DNA from: Halobacterium sp. DL1
GTDB lineage: Archaea; Halobacteriota; Halobacteria; Halobacteriales; Halobacteriaceae
Length of the DNA: 64,000 nucleotides
NCBI GenBank assembly: GCA_000230955.3
Contig: CP007060.1
Span: 1,364,001 to 1,428,000, forward strand
Direction of reading: 5' to 3'
Numbering within the stretch: position 1 is the first letter of the stretch; each line of letters starts with the position of its first letter. Under the pieces are notes generated by a model. That model ran no database searches. It saw only the letters and a program-made list of their open reading frames with translations, and had not been told where the DNA came from. Both the position numbers and the translations under genes were made by a program. Of this stretch, positions 9,777 through 18,098 are shown piece by piece.

Positions 9777-10388
9777 ATGGACCGGCGTCGCTACCTCCGG
9801 CACGCCGCTGCCGCGGCCGTCGCCGCGGTGTCTGCGGGTTGTTCGTCGGACAACGACTCGCCGAGGGAGTCGGAGGCCGACCTGACTACGCCGGCCGACC
9901 CCAGGGTAAGGACGCACAGATGGGCACCGCCGGACGACAGTCTCAGCTGTGCCGACGAGGCCGTGGAGCCGATGGAGGCCGTGACCGACGAACAGTTCCC
10001 CGAGCAGTCGGACGCCCTCGAACTGACAGCTTCGACGGACACCGTCGTCATCGGTGACGAAATCACGTTCTCGCTCCGGAACGTCGGCACTGAAGTGACG
10101 AGCCTCGGCTCCATTCACACGTACGCGTTCCAGCGCCGCGACGGGGACGGCTGGGCGCCTGTCTACCACACCTTCGGGTCGGAGTGGTATAGCGCGTGGA
10201 TTGGATTCTGGCCCGGTGGCGGCTACGACTGGTCATTCACCTTCGACCGAAACGGCCTGGAACGGAGGAACAGCACCAACCCGAGCTACCTCGTCTGCTC
10301 GCCGCTCGAACCTGGGACGTATCGATTCGTCCACTGGGGGTCGAGCAGGCCCGCCCTCGCGACGGAGTTCACCGCCGAAGCACCCTGA
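9777..10388 (+). CDS. Tat-exported lipoprotein of unknown function
   Basis: A 203-residue secreted protein. The N-terminus MDRRRYLRHAAAAA is a twin-arginine signal followed by the lipobox SAGC, with Cys22 as the lipid-anchored residue. The mature part starts with a Ser/Asp/Glu-rich linker. A beta-rich domain (about residues 65-203) with STDTVVIGDEITFSLRNVG and a C-terminal SPLEPGTYRFV motif resembles the Ig-like/BsuPI-type intracellular-proteinase-inhibitor fold. The function is not known. It is a single gene with an AT-rich element about 27 bp before the ATG. Confidence 0.75.
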   Translation: MDRRRYLRHAAAAAVAAVSAGCSSDNDSPRESEADLTTPADPRVRTHRWAPPDDSLSCADEAVEPMEAVTDEQFPEQSDALELTASTDTVVIGDEITFSLRNVGTEVTSLGSIHTYAFQRRDGDGWAPVYHTFGSEWYSAWIGFWPGGGYDWSFTFDRNGLERRNSTNPSYLVCSPLEPGTYRFVHWGSSRPALATEFTAEAP

Positions 10389-10474
10389 ACCGTCCGACCG
10401 GAGCGCACAGGAGCCCCCGATTCATTCTGTCGGTACCGTGAGTCGTCGAGGCGGAGACTGGCAACGGGACTGGC

Positions 10475-11464
10475 TCAGAGCGTCAGCCCGCGAACCGCCA
10501 CTTCCTCGCCTTCCTCGACCTCGCCGATCTTCTCGCCGTCCGTCGCTTCGACCAGCGAGTCGGCCTCGCTCTCCGGGAGTGCGACGACGAAGCCGGTGCC
10601 CATGTTGAACGTCCGGTGCATCTCCTCGTCGTTCACGTTCCCGGCGTCCTGTACGAACGCGAAGACGTCCTGGGCGGGCAGCGGGTCCGAGACGTCGTAC
10701 CGGAACTCGCCCATCCGCTCGAGGTTCGTCCAGCCGCCGCCGGTAACGTGGGCCGCGGCGTGGGCGTCGTGGTCTCGCAGGTCCTCCAGCAGGTAGGCGT
10801 AGATGCGCGTCGGTTCGAGGAGCGCGTCGCCGACCGTCTCGTAATCGTCGCCCGGAAACGGTTCGTCGAAGCCGCCCGCGCGCTGGGCAGCCTCGCGGGC
10901 GAGCGTGAGTCCGTTCGAGTGGATACCCGAGGAGGGGAAGCCGACAAGCGCGTCCCCTGCCTCTGCCTCACCCGGGAACAGGTCGTCCTCGGTTGCGAGT
11001 CCGGCGACGGTACCCGCGAGGTCGAACCCCTTCACGACTTCCGGCATGACGGCCGTCTCGCCGCCGACGAGCGCCATCCCGGACTCCTCTGCGCCTGCGG
11101 CGAGTCCCTCGCCGAGTTCCGCCGCGCGCTGCTCGTCGGGTTCGTCGACGGCGAGGTAGTCCACGAACGCGGCGGGTGCGACGCCCGCCGCGACGAGATC
11201 GTTGACGTTCATCGCCACGCAGTCGATGCCGACGGTGGAGTAGTCGTCCATCGCCTCCGCGACGAGCAGTTTCGTGCCGACGCCGTCCGTCGCGAGCGCG
11301 AGGTAGCGGTCCCCCAGGTCCACGAGGCCCGCGTACTCGGTGGTGTCCGCGACGCCGGACACCGCACCCACGAGCGCGGCCGTCGCGGCCTCGCTCTCCT
11401 CGATGTCCACGCCCGCTTCGGCGTAGGTCAGCTCGTCGCTGGCATCCTCGTCGCTGTCAGTCAT
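10475..11464 (-). CDS. purM: Phosphoribosylformylglycinamidine cyclo-ligase (AIR synthetase)
   Basis: Catalyses the ATP-dependent ring closure of FGAM to AIR in purine synthesis. It is 329 residues, a normal PurM length. Family motifs are present in order: AGVDIE near the N-terminus, LATDGVGTK (about 56-64), the MNVNDLVAAG region, the glycine-rich GGETAVMPE, and the substrate loop FPSSGIHSNGL. The start is preceded by a 12-bp perfect inverted repeat (11465-11476) and a BoxA-like element about 25 bp upstream. purL, encoding the preceding enzyme, lies about 13 kb away and is not co-transcribed. Confidence 0.96.
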   Translation of the reverse strand: MTDSDEDASDELTYAEAGVDIEESEAATAALVGAVSGVADTTEYAGLVDLGDRYLALATDGVGTKLLVAEAMDDYSTVGIDCVAMNVNDLVAAGVAPAAFVDYLAVDEPDEQRAAELGEGLAAGAEESGMALVGGETAVMPEVVKGFDLAGTVAGLATEDDLFPGEAEAGDALVGFPSSGIHSNGLTLAREAAQRAGGFDEPFPGDDYETVGDALLEPTRIYAYLLEDLRDHDAHAAAHVTGGGWTNLERMGEFRYDVSDPLPAQDVFAFVQDAGNVNDEEMHRTFNMGTGFVVALPESEADSLVEATDGEKIGEVEEGEEVAVRGLTL

Positions 11465-11476
11465 ACACGGACGTGT
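11465..11476. promoter_or_regulatory. 12-bp inverted repeat abutting the purM start codon
   Basis: ACACG-GA-CGTGT is a perfect 5+2+5 inverted repeat next to the purM ATG and downstream of its BoxA-like element. The position fits an operator for repression. No such repeat is seen before purL. Confidence 0.4.
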
Positions 11477-11503
11477 GTATTTGGCGGCGAAAAGCGTGCC
11501 GGT

Positions 11504-12097
11504 CTATACGCCGAAGAACAACACGACCGCCGGGCCGATGGTCGGGACCGCCGCCGCGGCGTAGGCGACCGGACTCCAGTCGAGGACCGTTGCGCCGTCG
11601 AGCGGCCCGAACGGGATCATGTTGAAGCCCGCGAGCAGCACGTTGATGAACAGGCCCCGCTGGCCGATGTCCGGCGCGAACGGGATGACCGCCAGCGAGA
11701 CGCCGGCGAGCGCGACGTTGGTCAGCGGGCCCGCGAGCGCGATGAGACCGTGCTCCTTCGGAGTGATGTAGCCGCGGTGGTGGACCGCGCCGGGCGCCGC
11801 GAAGAGGAACCCCGCGAGGCCGCCGGCGACGGCGAGCGCGAGCATCCCGTAGTCGGCGCGGAACTCCGCGTGTTGCCCGAAGTTCACCGCGACCACCTTG
11901 TGCGCGAGTTCGTGGAGGAGGAAGGCGACGCCAACCGTCGCGAGGCTGAGCGCGAACTCGGCGACGAACAGGTCGCTGACGAGCACGTCGGCCATGTTCG
12001 TCGGCGTGATGCCCCGGACGTACAGCAGGCTGAACGCGAAGCCGAGAGCGACCCACGCGATCACGAGGTCCCGTCCCTCGCGGGCGCTGACCTTCAT
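11504..12097 (-). CDS. Site-2-protease-family (M50) metalloprotease
   Basis: A 197-residue integral membrane protein with about six hydrophobic segments. The zinc-binding motif HELAH (about residues 64-68) is in a membrane helix, and the second motif NMIPFGPLDGATVL (about 160-173) supplies the distal Asp, as in intramembrane-cleaving M50 proteases. No PDZ domain is visible. The ATG at 12097 overlaps the stop of the TraB-family gene upstream by four bases (ATGA), so the two are translationally coupled. A longer frame reaching 12532 is only antisense-style extension inside the TraB gene. The substrate is unknown. Confidence 0.88.
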   Translation of the reverse strand: MKVSAREGRDLVIAWVALGFAFSLLYVRGITPTNMADVLVSDLFVAEFALSLATVGVAFLLHELAHKVVAVNFGQHAEFRADYGMLALAVAGGLAGFLFAAPGAVHHRGYITPKEHGLIALAGPLTNVALAGVSLAVIPFAPDIGQRGLFINVLLAGFNMIPFGPLDGATVLDWSPVAYAAAAVPTIGPAVVLFFGV

Positions 12098-13599
12098 CGG
12101 AGCAGCCCCCAGATCGCGTCGGCGCTGTTCTCGACGCCCGTCAGCATCGCGTCGGTGACCGCGCCGACGCTGTCGAAGGGGCCGCCGATGAGCGGCAGCA
12201 CGACGAACGGGAACAGCGCGCTCGCGACGAAACTCCCGACGTTCGTCAGCGCCACCACCGAGATGAGGCGGAACAGCGGGACGTCCAGCATCTCGGAGAC
12301 GAGCGTTCGGATGGGCGTCTCCTCGTCGCTCATGAGTTCGTTCAGCGTGGAGATGTCCGAGACGTTCACGTCGAGGTAGCGGAGTTCGACGTAGCCCGCG
12401 AACCAGCCCGGCGCGAGCAGCGGGTTGACGCTGGTCAGCCACGCCACCGCGCCGCCCACGCCCGCGCTCGTCCAGTGTGCCCCACCTAGCTTCGCCGCCC
12501 CTGCGGAGATGATACCGTTGAACAGGAACCACGCGCCGAACACCTGGAGCAACACCGTGTTGCCGACGCCCGCCATCACGAGCAGGCCGAAGAAGACGAG
12601 GAAGCCGACGGTGAACAGGAGGCCGAGCAGTTTGAACACGGAGAACCGGCTCTTCTGGACGCCGGTCAGCGACGCCATCGGCGGCAGCGTCTCGGGGTTC
12701 TCGAGGTAGCGCTCGATGCCCTCGCGGTGGCCCGCGCCGACGACGGCGACGACGTGTTTCCCCTGCTCCCGGAGCGCGACCAGGCTGTGGGCGATGTAGG
12801 CGTCCCGCTCGTCGATGAGCGCCTCCGCGCCCTCCGGGCTGAACCGCCGGAACTCCTCCATCATCGCCGAGACGACGTCGGCGTCCGTGAGGTCCTCCAT
12901 CGAGAACTCCTCGACGTCCTCGGGTTCCTTGCGCACGAACACCAGCGCGAAGACGACCCCGAGGACGACCGCTCCGCCCGCGGCGAACAGCACCGCCTCC
13001 GCGAGCAGCGACAGCACGCCGACCACGTTCCCGAGCAGGCCACTCACGCCCGGCGGCGGTGGCACGAGGAACGGGCCCGCGACGATGCCGGCGACGATGC
13101 CGGCGAGGAAGCCGACGAACGCGCCGACGGCGAGGCCGAGCGTCCGGCTGTCGGTCACTCCGAGCGCGAGTTCGCCCACCAGTCGTAACTTCTCGAAGCT
13201 GCTCATCCGCGCCCAGAACCGCTGGATGGTCACCTGGATGTCGCGGTCGACGAGCGCCACGTCCGCGCCCGAGCGCTCTGCGGCGTCGACCGCGGCCTTC
13301 ATGTCCGCGCCGGGTTCGATACCGAAGCGGTCGCCGAGGCGCTTCTGGACGTACGACAGCAGCCAGTACGCGAGGAACTGGAACGCCATGCTCCCCTTCA
13401 GGAGGTCGCTGGCGTCGAGGTCCTCGGGCGCCTCACCCTGCATCTGGCGGAAGCGACCCTCGTCGAGTTCGACCGCGACGACGTCGGGGTTCTCCTCCTC
13501 GACCACGCGCTCGACCTCCTCGACGCTGTCCGCGGAGACGTGGGCGGTCCCGACGACCCGGACGGAGCCCTCCTGGGTCGCCGCGGCTTCCTCGCTCAT
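12094..13599 (-). CDS. TraB/PrgY-family membrane protein
   Basis: A 501-residue protein. The N-terminal TraB domain (about 1-280) has the conserved VVGTAHVSADSVEEV and VVAVELDEGR motifs and the late GAGHREGIERYL motif, which place it in the TraB/Tiki fold of putative metal-dependent peptidases. Hydrophobic segments are inserted around residues 150-220, and a C-terminal block of about five more spans follows. In Enterococcus, PrgY/TraB limits peptide pheromone activity; the archaeal role is unknown. The overlap with a downstream M50 intramembrane protease suggests a shared membrane proteolysis job. Confidence 0.88.
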   Translation of the reverse strand: MSEEAAATQEGSVRVVGTAHVSADSVEEVERVVEEENPDVVAVELDEGRFRQMQGEAPEDLDASDLLKGSMAFQFLAYWLLSYVQKRLGDRFGIEPGADMKAAVDAAERSGADVALVDRDIQVTIQRFWARMSSFEKLRLVGELALGVTDSRTLGLAVGAFVGFLAGIVAGIVAGPFLVPPPPGVSGLLGNVVGVLSLLAEAVLFAAGGAVVLGVVFALVFVRKEPEDVEEFSMEDLTDADVVSAMMEEFRRFSPEGAEALIDERDAYIAHSLVALREQGKHVVAVVGAGHREGIERYLENPETLPPMASLTGVQKSRFSVFKLLGLLFTVGFLVFFGLLVMAGVGNTVLLQVFGAWFLFNGIISAGAAKLGGAHWTSAGVGGAVAWLTSVNPLLAPGWFAGYVELRYLDVNVSDISTLNELMSDEETPIRTLVSEMLDVPLFRLISVVALTNVGSFVASALFPFVVLPLIGGPFDSVGAVTDAMLTGVENSADAIWGLLR

Positions 13600-13723
13600 T
13601 GCTACTGACGATTGGCGGACTGGCCTTACGCTTGTCGGATACCCGTGGCGTCTGGTCCCTGCGGCCCCCGACCACTGAACCCGGGTCGCAAGGTTTCAAT
13701 GCGATGGCTGCGAAGCCCCACGT

Positions 13724-14188
13724 ATGACCGACTCGGCGCGCCTGTTGGACTCGTACACGGAGATGACGGAGATGCTGCTGCCCAACGACACGAACAACCT
13801 GGGCCGGGCGCTCGGGGGCGCGGTGCTCCACTGGATGGACATCTGCGCGGCCATCGCGTCGATGCGCTTCGCGGGCAACCAGTGTGTCACCGCGTCGATG
13901 GACCACGTCGACTTCATCAGCCCCATCGAGATGGGGGAGGTCGCCGTCGTCGAGGCGTACGTCTTCGATACCGGTCGGACGAGTATCGACGTGAAAGTCG
14001 ACGTGCGTGCGGAGGACCCCCGGGAGGGAACCAAGCGCAAGACCACCTCGTCGTTCTTCACCTTCGTCGCTCTCGACGACGACGGCAAGCCGACGGACGT
14101 GCCGGACCTGCGCTGTGACTCCGAGGCCGAGGAGGGACTGCGGACGGCCGCCTTCGATGCGAAGGCCGCCCAGCGAGAGGACGCCTAA
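13724..14188 (+). CDS. Acyl-CoA thioesterase (hotdog fold)
   Basis: A 154-residue protein with a single hotdog thioesterase domain of the acyl-CoA hydrolase (YciA/BACH-like) type. The segment NNLGRALGGAVLHWMDICAAI (residues 25-45), with Asp in the central helix, and VDFISPIEMGEVAVVEAYV are the recognisable motifs. It probably hydrolyses short or medium acyl-CoAs in the cytosol and works as an oligomer. BoxA GGTTTCAATG lies about 28 bp before the ATG. The following gene has its own promoter-like element, so the two are probably not an operon. Confidence 0.87.
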   Translation: MTDSARLLDSYTEMTEMLLPNDTNNLGRALGGAVLHWMDICAAIASMRFAGNQCVTASMDHVDFISPIEMGEVAVVEAYVFDTGRTSIDVKVDVRAEDPREGTKRKTTSSFFTFVALDDDGKPTDVPDLRCDSEAEEGLRTAAFDAKAAQREDA

Positions 14189-14219
14189 GCTTTTCCCAGT
14201 CCGCGGCCTACCACCACGC

Positions 14220-14669
14220 GTGTCTCTCGACGCGCCAGCACCGGACCCGCCCGAGCTCGACGGCGACCCCGACGAGTACGACGACCTGACCGTTCAGGGG
14301 ACCGACTATCACCGCGACGACCTCCAGGCGTTCCTCGAGGACGGCGCGTGGGCGGAGGCGTTCGAGTCGTGGGCGGCCGAGACGGACCTCGACCGCGAGG
14401 CGTTCGACGCCGCCGTCGACCTCGGCCTCTTCGAGCAGTTCGACTTCTTCTGGGACGACTTCGCCGACCGCGTTGGCTACCACGCCCCGGGCCTCCCCGA
14501 GAACTGGCGCGAGCGCGAACTCCACCCCGACCTCGACTCCTGGGGGACCGTCTCCGGCATCAACGCGTCGCTGGCGGAACTCGGCGCGGAGGTCTCCAAC
14601 CATCTCAAGGAGGAGTACGTCGACTGGGAGGCCGAGTACGACACGCCCGACGACCTCCCGGACTTCTAG
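14220..14669 (+). CDS. Conserved haloarchaeal protein of unknown function
   Basis: A 149-residue, highly acidic soluble protein rich in Asp, Glu, Trp and Phe (for example FEQFDFFWDDFADRVGY). It has no signal peptide or membrane span and I recognise no catalytic motif. The GTG at 14220 is chosen because the BoxA-like AAGCTTTTCC (14187-14196) sits about 28 bp upstream and because upstream codons in the frame are read as the thioesterase in another phase. It converges on gatA with a hairpin between them. Confidence 0.7.
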   Translation: MSLDAPAPDPPELDGDPDEYDDLTVQGTDYHRDDLQAFLEDGAWAEAFESWAAETDLDREAFDAAVDLGLFEQFDFFWDDFADRVGYHAPGLPENWRERELHPDLDSWGTVSGINASLAELGAEVSNHLKEEYVDWEAEYDTPDDLPDF

Positions 14670-14776
14670 AATCGTTTGCGCTACGGGTCGCCGATGGCGA
14701 CCCTCGGCAAAATCTCCACCAGAATCACGCCTGGTCCCTTCGCACGCCTCGGGCGCGCGGCGGTCTGCGGGCTCGA

Positions 14777-14795
14777 CCGCTCGCTTGGCGAGCGG
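14777..14795. terminator. Perfect hairpin just downstream of gatA
   Basis: CCGCTCGC-TTG-GCGAGCGG is an 8-bp perfect stem with a 3-base loop, ending three bases past the gatA stop, between two convergent genes. Archaeal termination mostly needs T-runs, which are absent, so this may act as a 3'-end stabiliser or roadblock rather than a classic terminator. Confidence 0.4.
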
Positions 14796-14797
14796 AA

Positions 14798-16069
14798 CTA
14801 CGACTCGACCGCAGCAGCCGCGTTGACGATGGTCTCCTCGCCGAACGCCGGGCCGACGAACTGGAGGCCGACGGGGAGGCCGTCGACGTCGCCCACGGGG
14901 ACCGAGATGGCGGGGAGGTTCGCGAGGTTCGCTGGCGTCGTGTTGGCGTCCGCGAGGTACATCTGGACCGGGTCGTCGAGGCTCTCGCCGAGCTTCGGGG
15001 GGAGGACCGGCATCGTCGGCGAGGCGAGCACGTCCACCTTCTCGAACGACTCGTCGAAGTCTCGCTTCACGAGCGAGCGGGCCTCCTGGGCCTGCTTGTA
15101 GTACTTGTCGTGGTAGCCAGCCGACAGCGCGTACGTGCCCATCAGGATGCGGCGCTTCACTTCGTCGCCGAACCCCTCGGAGCGCGCCTCCGAGAACGAC
15201 TCGTTCCAGTCGCCCTCGAAGCCGCCGGAGTGGCCGTAGCGCACGCCGTCGAAGCGCGCGAGATTCGAGGACGCCTCGGACATCGCAATCACATAGTAGG
15301 CCGCGACGGCGTACTCGCAGGACGGGATGTCGACGTCCTCGACAGTCGCACCCCGCGCCCGCAGGTCGTCGAGCGCGTCCTCGAACGTCGCGACGACGGC
15401 CTCGTCCGCACCCTCGACGAGTTCGTTCGGGACGCCGACGGTGAGGCCGTCGACGTCGCCCTCCGCTGCCGACGCGTAGTCCGAGTCGGCGCCCTCCGCC
15501 CGCGTCGTCCCGTCGTTCTCGTCGGGACCGGCGAGCACGTCGAGCATCGCGGCGGCCTCCTCGACGGTCGGCGCGATGGGGCCGATCTGTTCCAGGGAGT
15601 TCGCGTAGGCGACGAGGCCGTAGCGCGACACGAGCCCGTACGTCGGCTTGATGCCGACGACGCCGCAGTACGCGGCCGGGGCGCGGATTGAACCCCCAGT
15701 GTCGGAACCGAGCGCGAGGTCCGCCTCGCCACCGGCGACGGCCGCCGCGGAACCGCCCGAGGAGCCCCCAGGCACGCGGTCCTCGTCGACGGGATTCTTC
15801 GTCGCGCCGAAGTAGGACGTCTCGGTGGTCGTCCCCATCCCGAACTCGTCCATGTTCGTCTTGCCGACGATGGTCGCGCCCGCGTCCTTCAGGCGTTCGA
15901 CGACCGTCGCGTCGTACGGCGGGACGTACTCCTCGAGCATCCGCGACCCGCAGGTCGTGCGGACGCCCTCCGTAGAGATGTTGTCCTTGACGGCGACGGT
16001 GGCGTCCGCCAGCGGGCCGTCCTCGTCGCCCTCGATGGTCTCCTCGGTGATGAACGCGTTCAGCCCCAT
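14798..16069 (-). CDS. gatA: Asp-tRNA(Asn)/Glu-tRNA(Gln) amidotransferase subunit A
   Basis: Amidase subunit of GatCAB, which converts misacylated Glu-tRNA(Gln) or Asp-tRNA(Asn) to the amide form. It is 423 residues, slightly short of bacterial GatA. The amidase-signature triad is present: Lys in VAVKDNIST, the cis-Ser in GGSSGGSAAAVAGG, and the nucleophilic Ser in SDTGGSIRAPAAYCG. The ATG directly abuts the gatC stop (16070-16072), so the two genes form an operon. gatB is not in the window, as is common in archaea where the three genes are scattered. Confidence 0.95.
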   Translation of the reverse strand: MGLNAFITEETIEGDEDGPLADATVAVKDNISTEGVRTTCGSRMLEEYVPPYDATVVERLKDAGATIVGKTNMDEFGMGTTTETSYFGATKNPVDEDRVPGGSSGGSAAAVAGGEADLALGSDTGGSIRAPAAYCGVVGIKPTYGLVSRYGLVAYANSLEQIGPIAPTVEEAAAMLDVLAGPDENDGTTRAEGADSDYASAAEGDVDGLTVGVPNELVEGADEAVVATFEDALDDLRARGATVEDVDIPSCEYAVAAYYVIAMSEASSNLARFDGVRYGHSGGFEGDWNESFSEARSEGFGDEVKRRILMGTYALSAGYHDKYYKQAQEARSLVKRDFDESFEKVDVLASPTMPVLPPKLGESLDDPVQMYLADANTTPANLANLPAISVPVGDVDGLPVGLQFVGPAFGEETIVNAAAAVES

Positions 16070-16345
16070 CTACGACACCTTCGGCCCCTTGAAGCGGCCG
16101 TCCTCGGTCTCCTCGGCGTTCGCGAGGGCCTCCGCCTGGGTCAGACAGTCCTCGACCTCGTCGTCACGCATCACGTTGACGAGTTCCGGTTCTGAGTCGA
16201 CCTCGGGCACCTCCTCGAGCGCCTCGAACTGCTCGAGTATCTCCCCGAACTGGTCGACGAACTCGTCGACCGCGTCGTCGTCGAGGTCGACGCGCGCGAG
16301 GTCCGCGACGTGCCGTACTTCCTCGGCGTCCACGGAATCGGTCAT
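16070..16345 (-). CDS. gatC: Asp-tRNA(Asn)/Glu-tRNA(Gln) amidotransferase subunit C
   Basis: The 91-residue stabilising subunit of GatCAB. It starts MTDSVDAEEVRHVADLARV, where the last part is the typical GatC N-terminal helix, and ends with the usual MRDDEVEDCLTQAEALANA stretch. The start at 16345 fits GatC length, and the BoxA-like GCTTACCG lies about 26 bp upstream. The longer open frame to 16555 has no GatC homology and is rejected. It is first in the gatC-gatA operon and divergent from tfb. Confidence 0.93.
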   Translation of the reverse strand: MTDSVDAEEVRHVADLARVDLDDDAVDEFVDQFGEILEQFEALEEVPEVDSEPELVNVMRDDEVEDCLTQAEALANAEETEDGRFKGPKVS

Positions 16346-16570
16346 GTTCCAGCGATTGCGCGTGCCAGCGGTAAGCGTTTCGATGGCCGCACCGCTCACT
16401 ACCGGGCCAGAAAGCGCGCCGACGAGCGCCGTCGAGAGGGGTCGTTTCCAACTGACAACAACCGCGCCGTCACGTGGTAACGGCTGCCAAAGCCCTTTTG
16501 TTCTCTCGCACCCTCGTTCAATTCGTATTCGACGTTCTTTCGGCCACAGAAACAACGGTCAGCCCTCACA

Positions 16571-17563
16571 ATGAGTGATAGCACACGGACCCGCGAGGAG
16601 GAACGGGAGGCGGAAGAGCGACGCACGAGAGCGGAGTCCGAAGCCAAGGACGCCAAGCAGGATATCGCCTGTCCCGAGTGCAGCGGCGACCTGGTGGTCG
16701 ACGAGGAGCGCGGCGAGACGGTCTGCGGTGAGTGCGGCCTCGTCGTCGAGGAGGACAGCATCGACCGCGGGCCGGAGTGGCGCGCGTTCAACGCCACGGA
16801 GAACGACCAGAAGTCCCGCGTCGGCGCCCCGACGACGAACATGATGCACGACAAGGGGCTCTCGACGAACATCGGCTGGCAGAACAAGGACGCCTACGGC
16901 AACTCACTCTCCGGGCGGCAACGACGGAAGATGCAGCGCCTGCGCAAGTGGAACGAGCGTTTCCGAACGCGGAACAGCAAGGAGCGAAACCTCAAGCAGG
17001 CCCTCGGCGAGATCGAGCGGATGTCCTCCGCACTCGGCCTCCCCGACAACGTCCGGGAGACGGCGTCGGTCATCTACCGACGCGCGCTGAACGAGGACCT
17101 GCTTCCCGGGCGCTCCATCGAGGGCGTCGCCACCAGCGCGCTCTACGCCGCCGCGCGGCAGGCGAACACCCCTCGCAGCCTCGACGAGGTGGCCAACGTC
17201 AGCCGGGTCGAGCGCGACGAGATCGCCCGCACCTACCGCTACGTCGTCCGCGAACTCGGCCTCGAGGTCGCGCCCACAGACCCCGCGAGCTACGTCCCCC
17301 GGTTCTGCTCGGAACTCGACCTCCCCGACGAAGTCGAGCGCCGCGCTCGCGAACTCCTCACGGCTGCCGAGGACGCCGGCATCACCTCCGGGAAGTCGCC
17401 GGTCGGCCTCGCCGCGGCCGCCGTCTACGCCGCCAGCCTGCTCACCAACGAGCGAATCACCCAGAGCGAGGTCAGCGACGTCGCGAACATCAGCGAGGTC
17501 ACCATCCGCAACCGCTACCACGAGATTCTCGAGGCCGGCGGCGAGGAGTCCATCGAGGCGTAA
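16571..17563 (+). CDS. tfb: Transcription initiation factor TFB (TFIIB homologue)
   Basis: A 330-residue general transcription factor that bridges TBP-bound promoter DNA and RNA polymerase. The zinc ribbon has Cys34, Cys37, Cys52 and Cys55. It is followed by the B-reader/linker with SRVGAPTTNMMHDKGLSTNIGW. Two cyclin-like repeats follow (about 130-220 and 225-320), each with the GRSIEGVATSALYAAAR- or GKSPVGLAAAAVYAASL-type motif. Before the zinc ribbon there is a charged 30-residue N-terminal extension. Haloarchaea carry several TFBs with different promoter sets, so this is one paralogue of several. The 225 bp upstream hold several AT-rich elements, so its promoter may be complex. Confidence 0.96.
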   Translation: MSDSTRTREEEREAEERRTRAESEAKDAKQDIACPECSGDLVVDEERGETVCGECGLVVEEDSIDRGPEWRAFNATENDQKSRVGAPTTNMMHDKGLSTNIGWQNKDAYGNSLSGRQRRKMQRLRKWNERFRTRNSKERNLKQALGEIERMSSALGLPDNVRETASVIYRRALNEDLLPGRSIEGVATSALYAAARQANTPRSLDEVANVSRVERDEIARTYRYVVRELGLEVAPTDPASYVPRFCSELDLPDEVERRARELLTAAEDAGITSGKSPVGLAAAAVYAASLLTNERITQSEVSDVANISEVTIRNRYHEILEAGGEESIEA

Positions 17564-17647
17564 AACTGACCACCCGACACTGGCGCGACCCCTCTGGCCG
17601 ACAGCCCTCGCACCCGTTTTGACCGTCTCGCGACAGGGAAGAGCCGT

Positions 17648-17878
17648 CTACGCGTCTTCCTCCGTCAACTCGACCTCGTAGCCCAGGTCCTGTACGACGG
17701 ACTTGATCTCCACCTCGGAGATGAGTTCCTCGCCGTAGCGGACCGTCACCTCCCCGCTGCCCGCGTCAGCTTCCGCGAGTTGGACGCCTTCTCGCTCTCG
17801 CAGTGCCGCCTCTATCTCCTCGACGTCGCCCTCGGACTCCAGGCCCGGCACGGCGAACGTCGTTCGGCTATTCGCCAT
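17648..17878 (-). CDS. HMA-like small protein lacking the metal-binding CxxC
   Basis: A 76-residue protein with the beta-alpha-beta-beta-alpha-beta pattern of heavy-metal-associated domains: TTFAVPGLES, VEEIEAALREREGV, GEVTVRYGEE and IKSVVQDLGYEVEL. In copper chaperones the first loop carries CxxC; here that loop is GLESEGD and the protein has no Cys at all, so copper binding of the usual kind is not expected. It may be a protein-interaction relic or bind other cations through its acidic loop. The ATG at 17878 is chosen because the frame above it lacks acidic, family-like sequence. Confidence 0.75.
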   Translation of the reverse strand: MANSRTTFAVPGLESEGDVEEIEAALREREGVQLAEADAGSGEVTVRYGEELISEVEIKSVVQDLGYEVELTEEDA

Positions 17879-18068
17879 TGTACACCTCGTTGGGCAACCC
17901 GGCTCCCGAAGTACCGCGACCGTTTCCGTCTCGCAGAACGCTGCTGGCTGGCTCGACTGACGGGCGGTCACCTGCGTGCATGCAAGAAGCTTCGGCAATC
18001 AGCTGGTTAGTCCTTGTGCCGGGGGACGCCTCGGGGTCGCCATCAACTCGTGGCTGGCCCGGGAAGCG

Positions 18069-18077
18069 GGTTAAACC
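18069..18077 (+). promoter_or_regulatory. BoxA element of the 2-oxoacid dehydrogenase operon
   Basis: GGTTAAACC, centred 26 bp before the E1-alpha ATG, points to leaderless transcription of the E1 alpha/beta operon. Confidence 0.55.
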
Positions 18078-18098
18078 GCTGGAACGAGTAACGGTACC

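Noticed and set aside
10616-12379. 587-residue plus-strand ORF across purM and the M50 gene
   Set aside because: It is antisense to purM and the membrane protease and has mirrored composition without domains.
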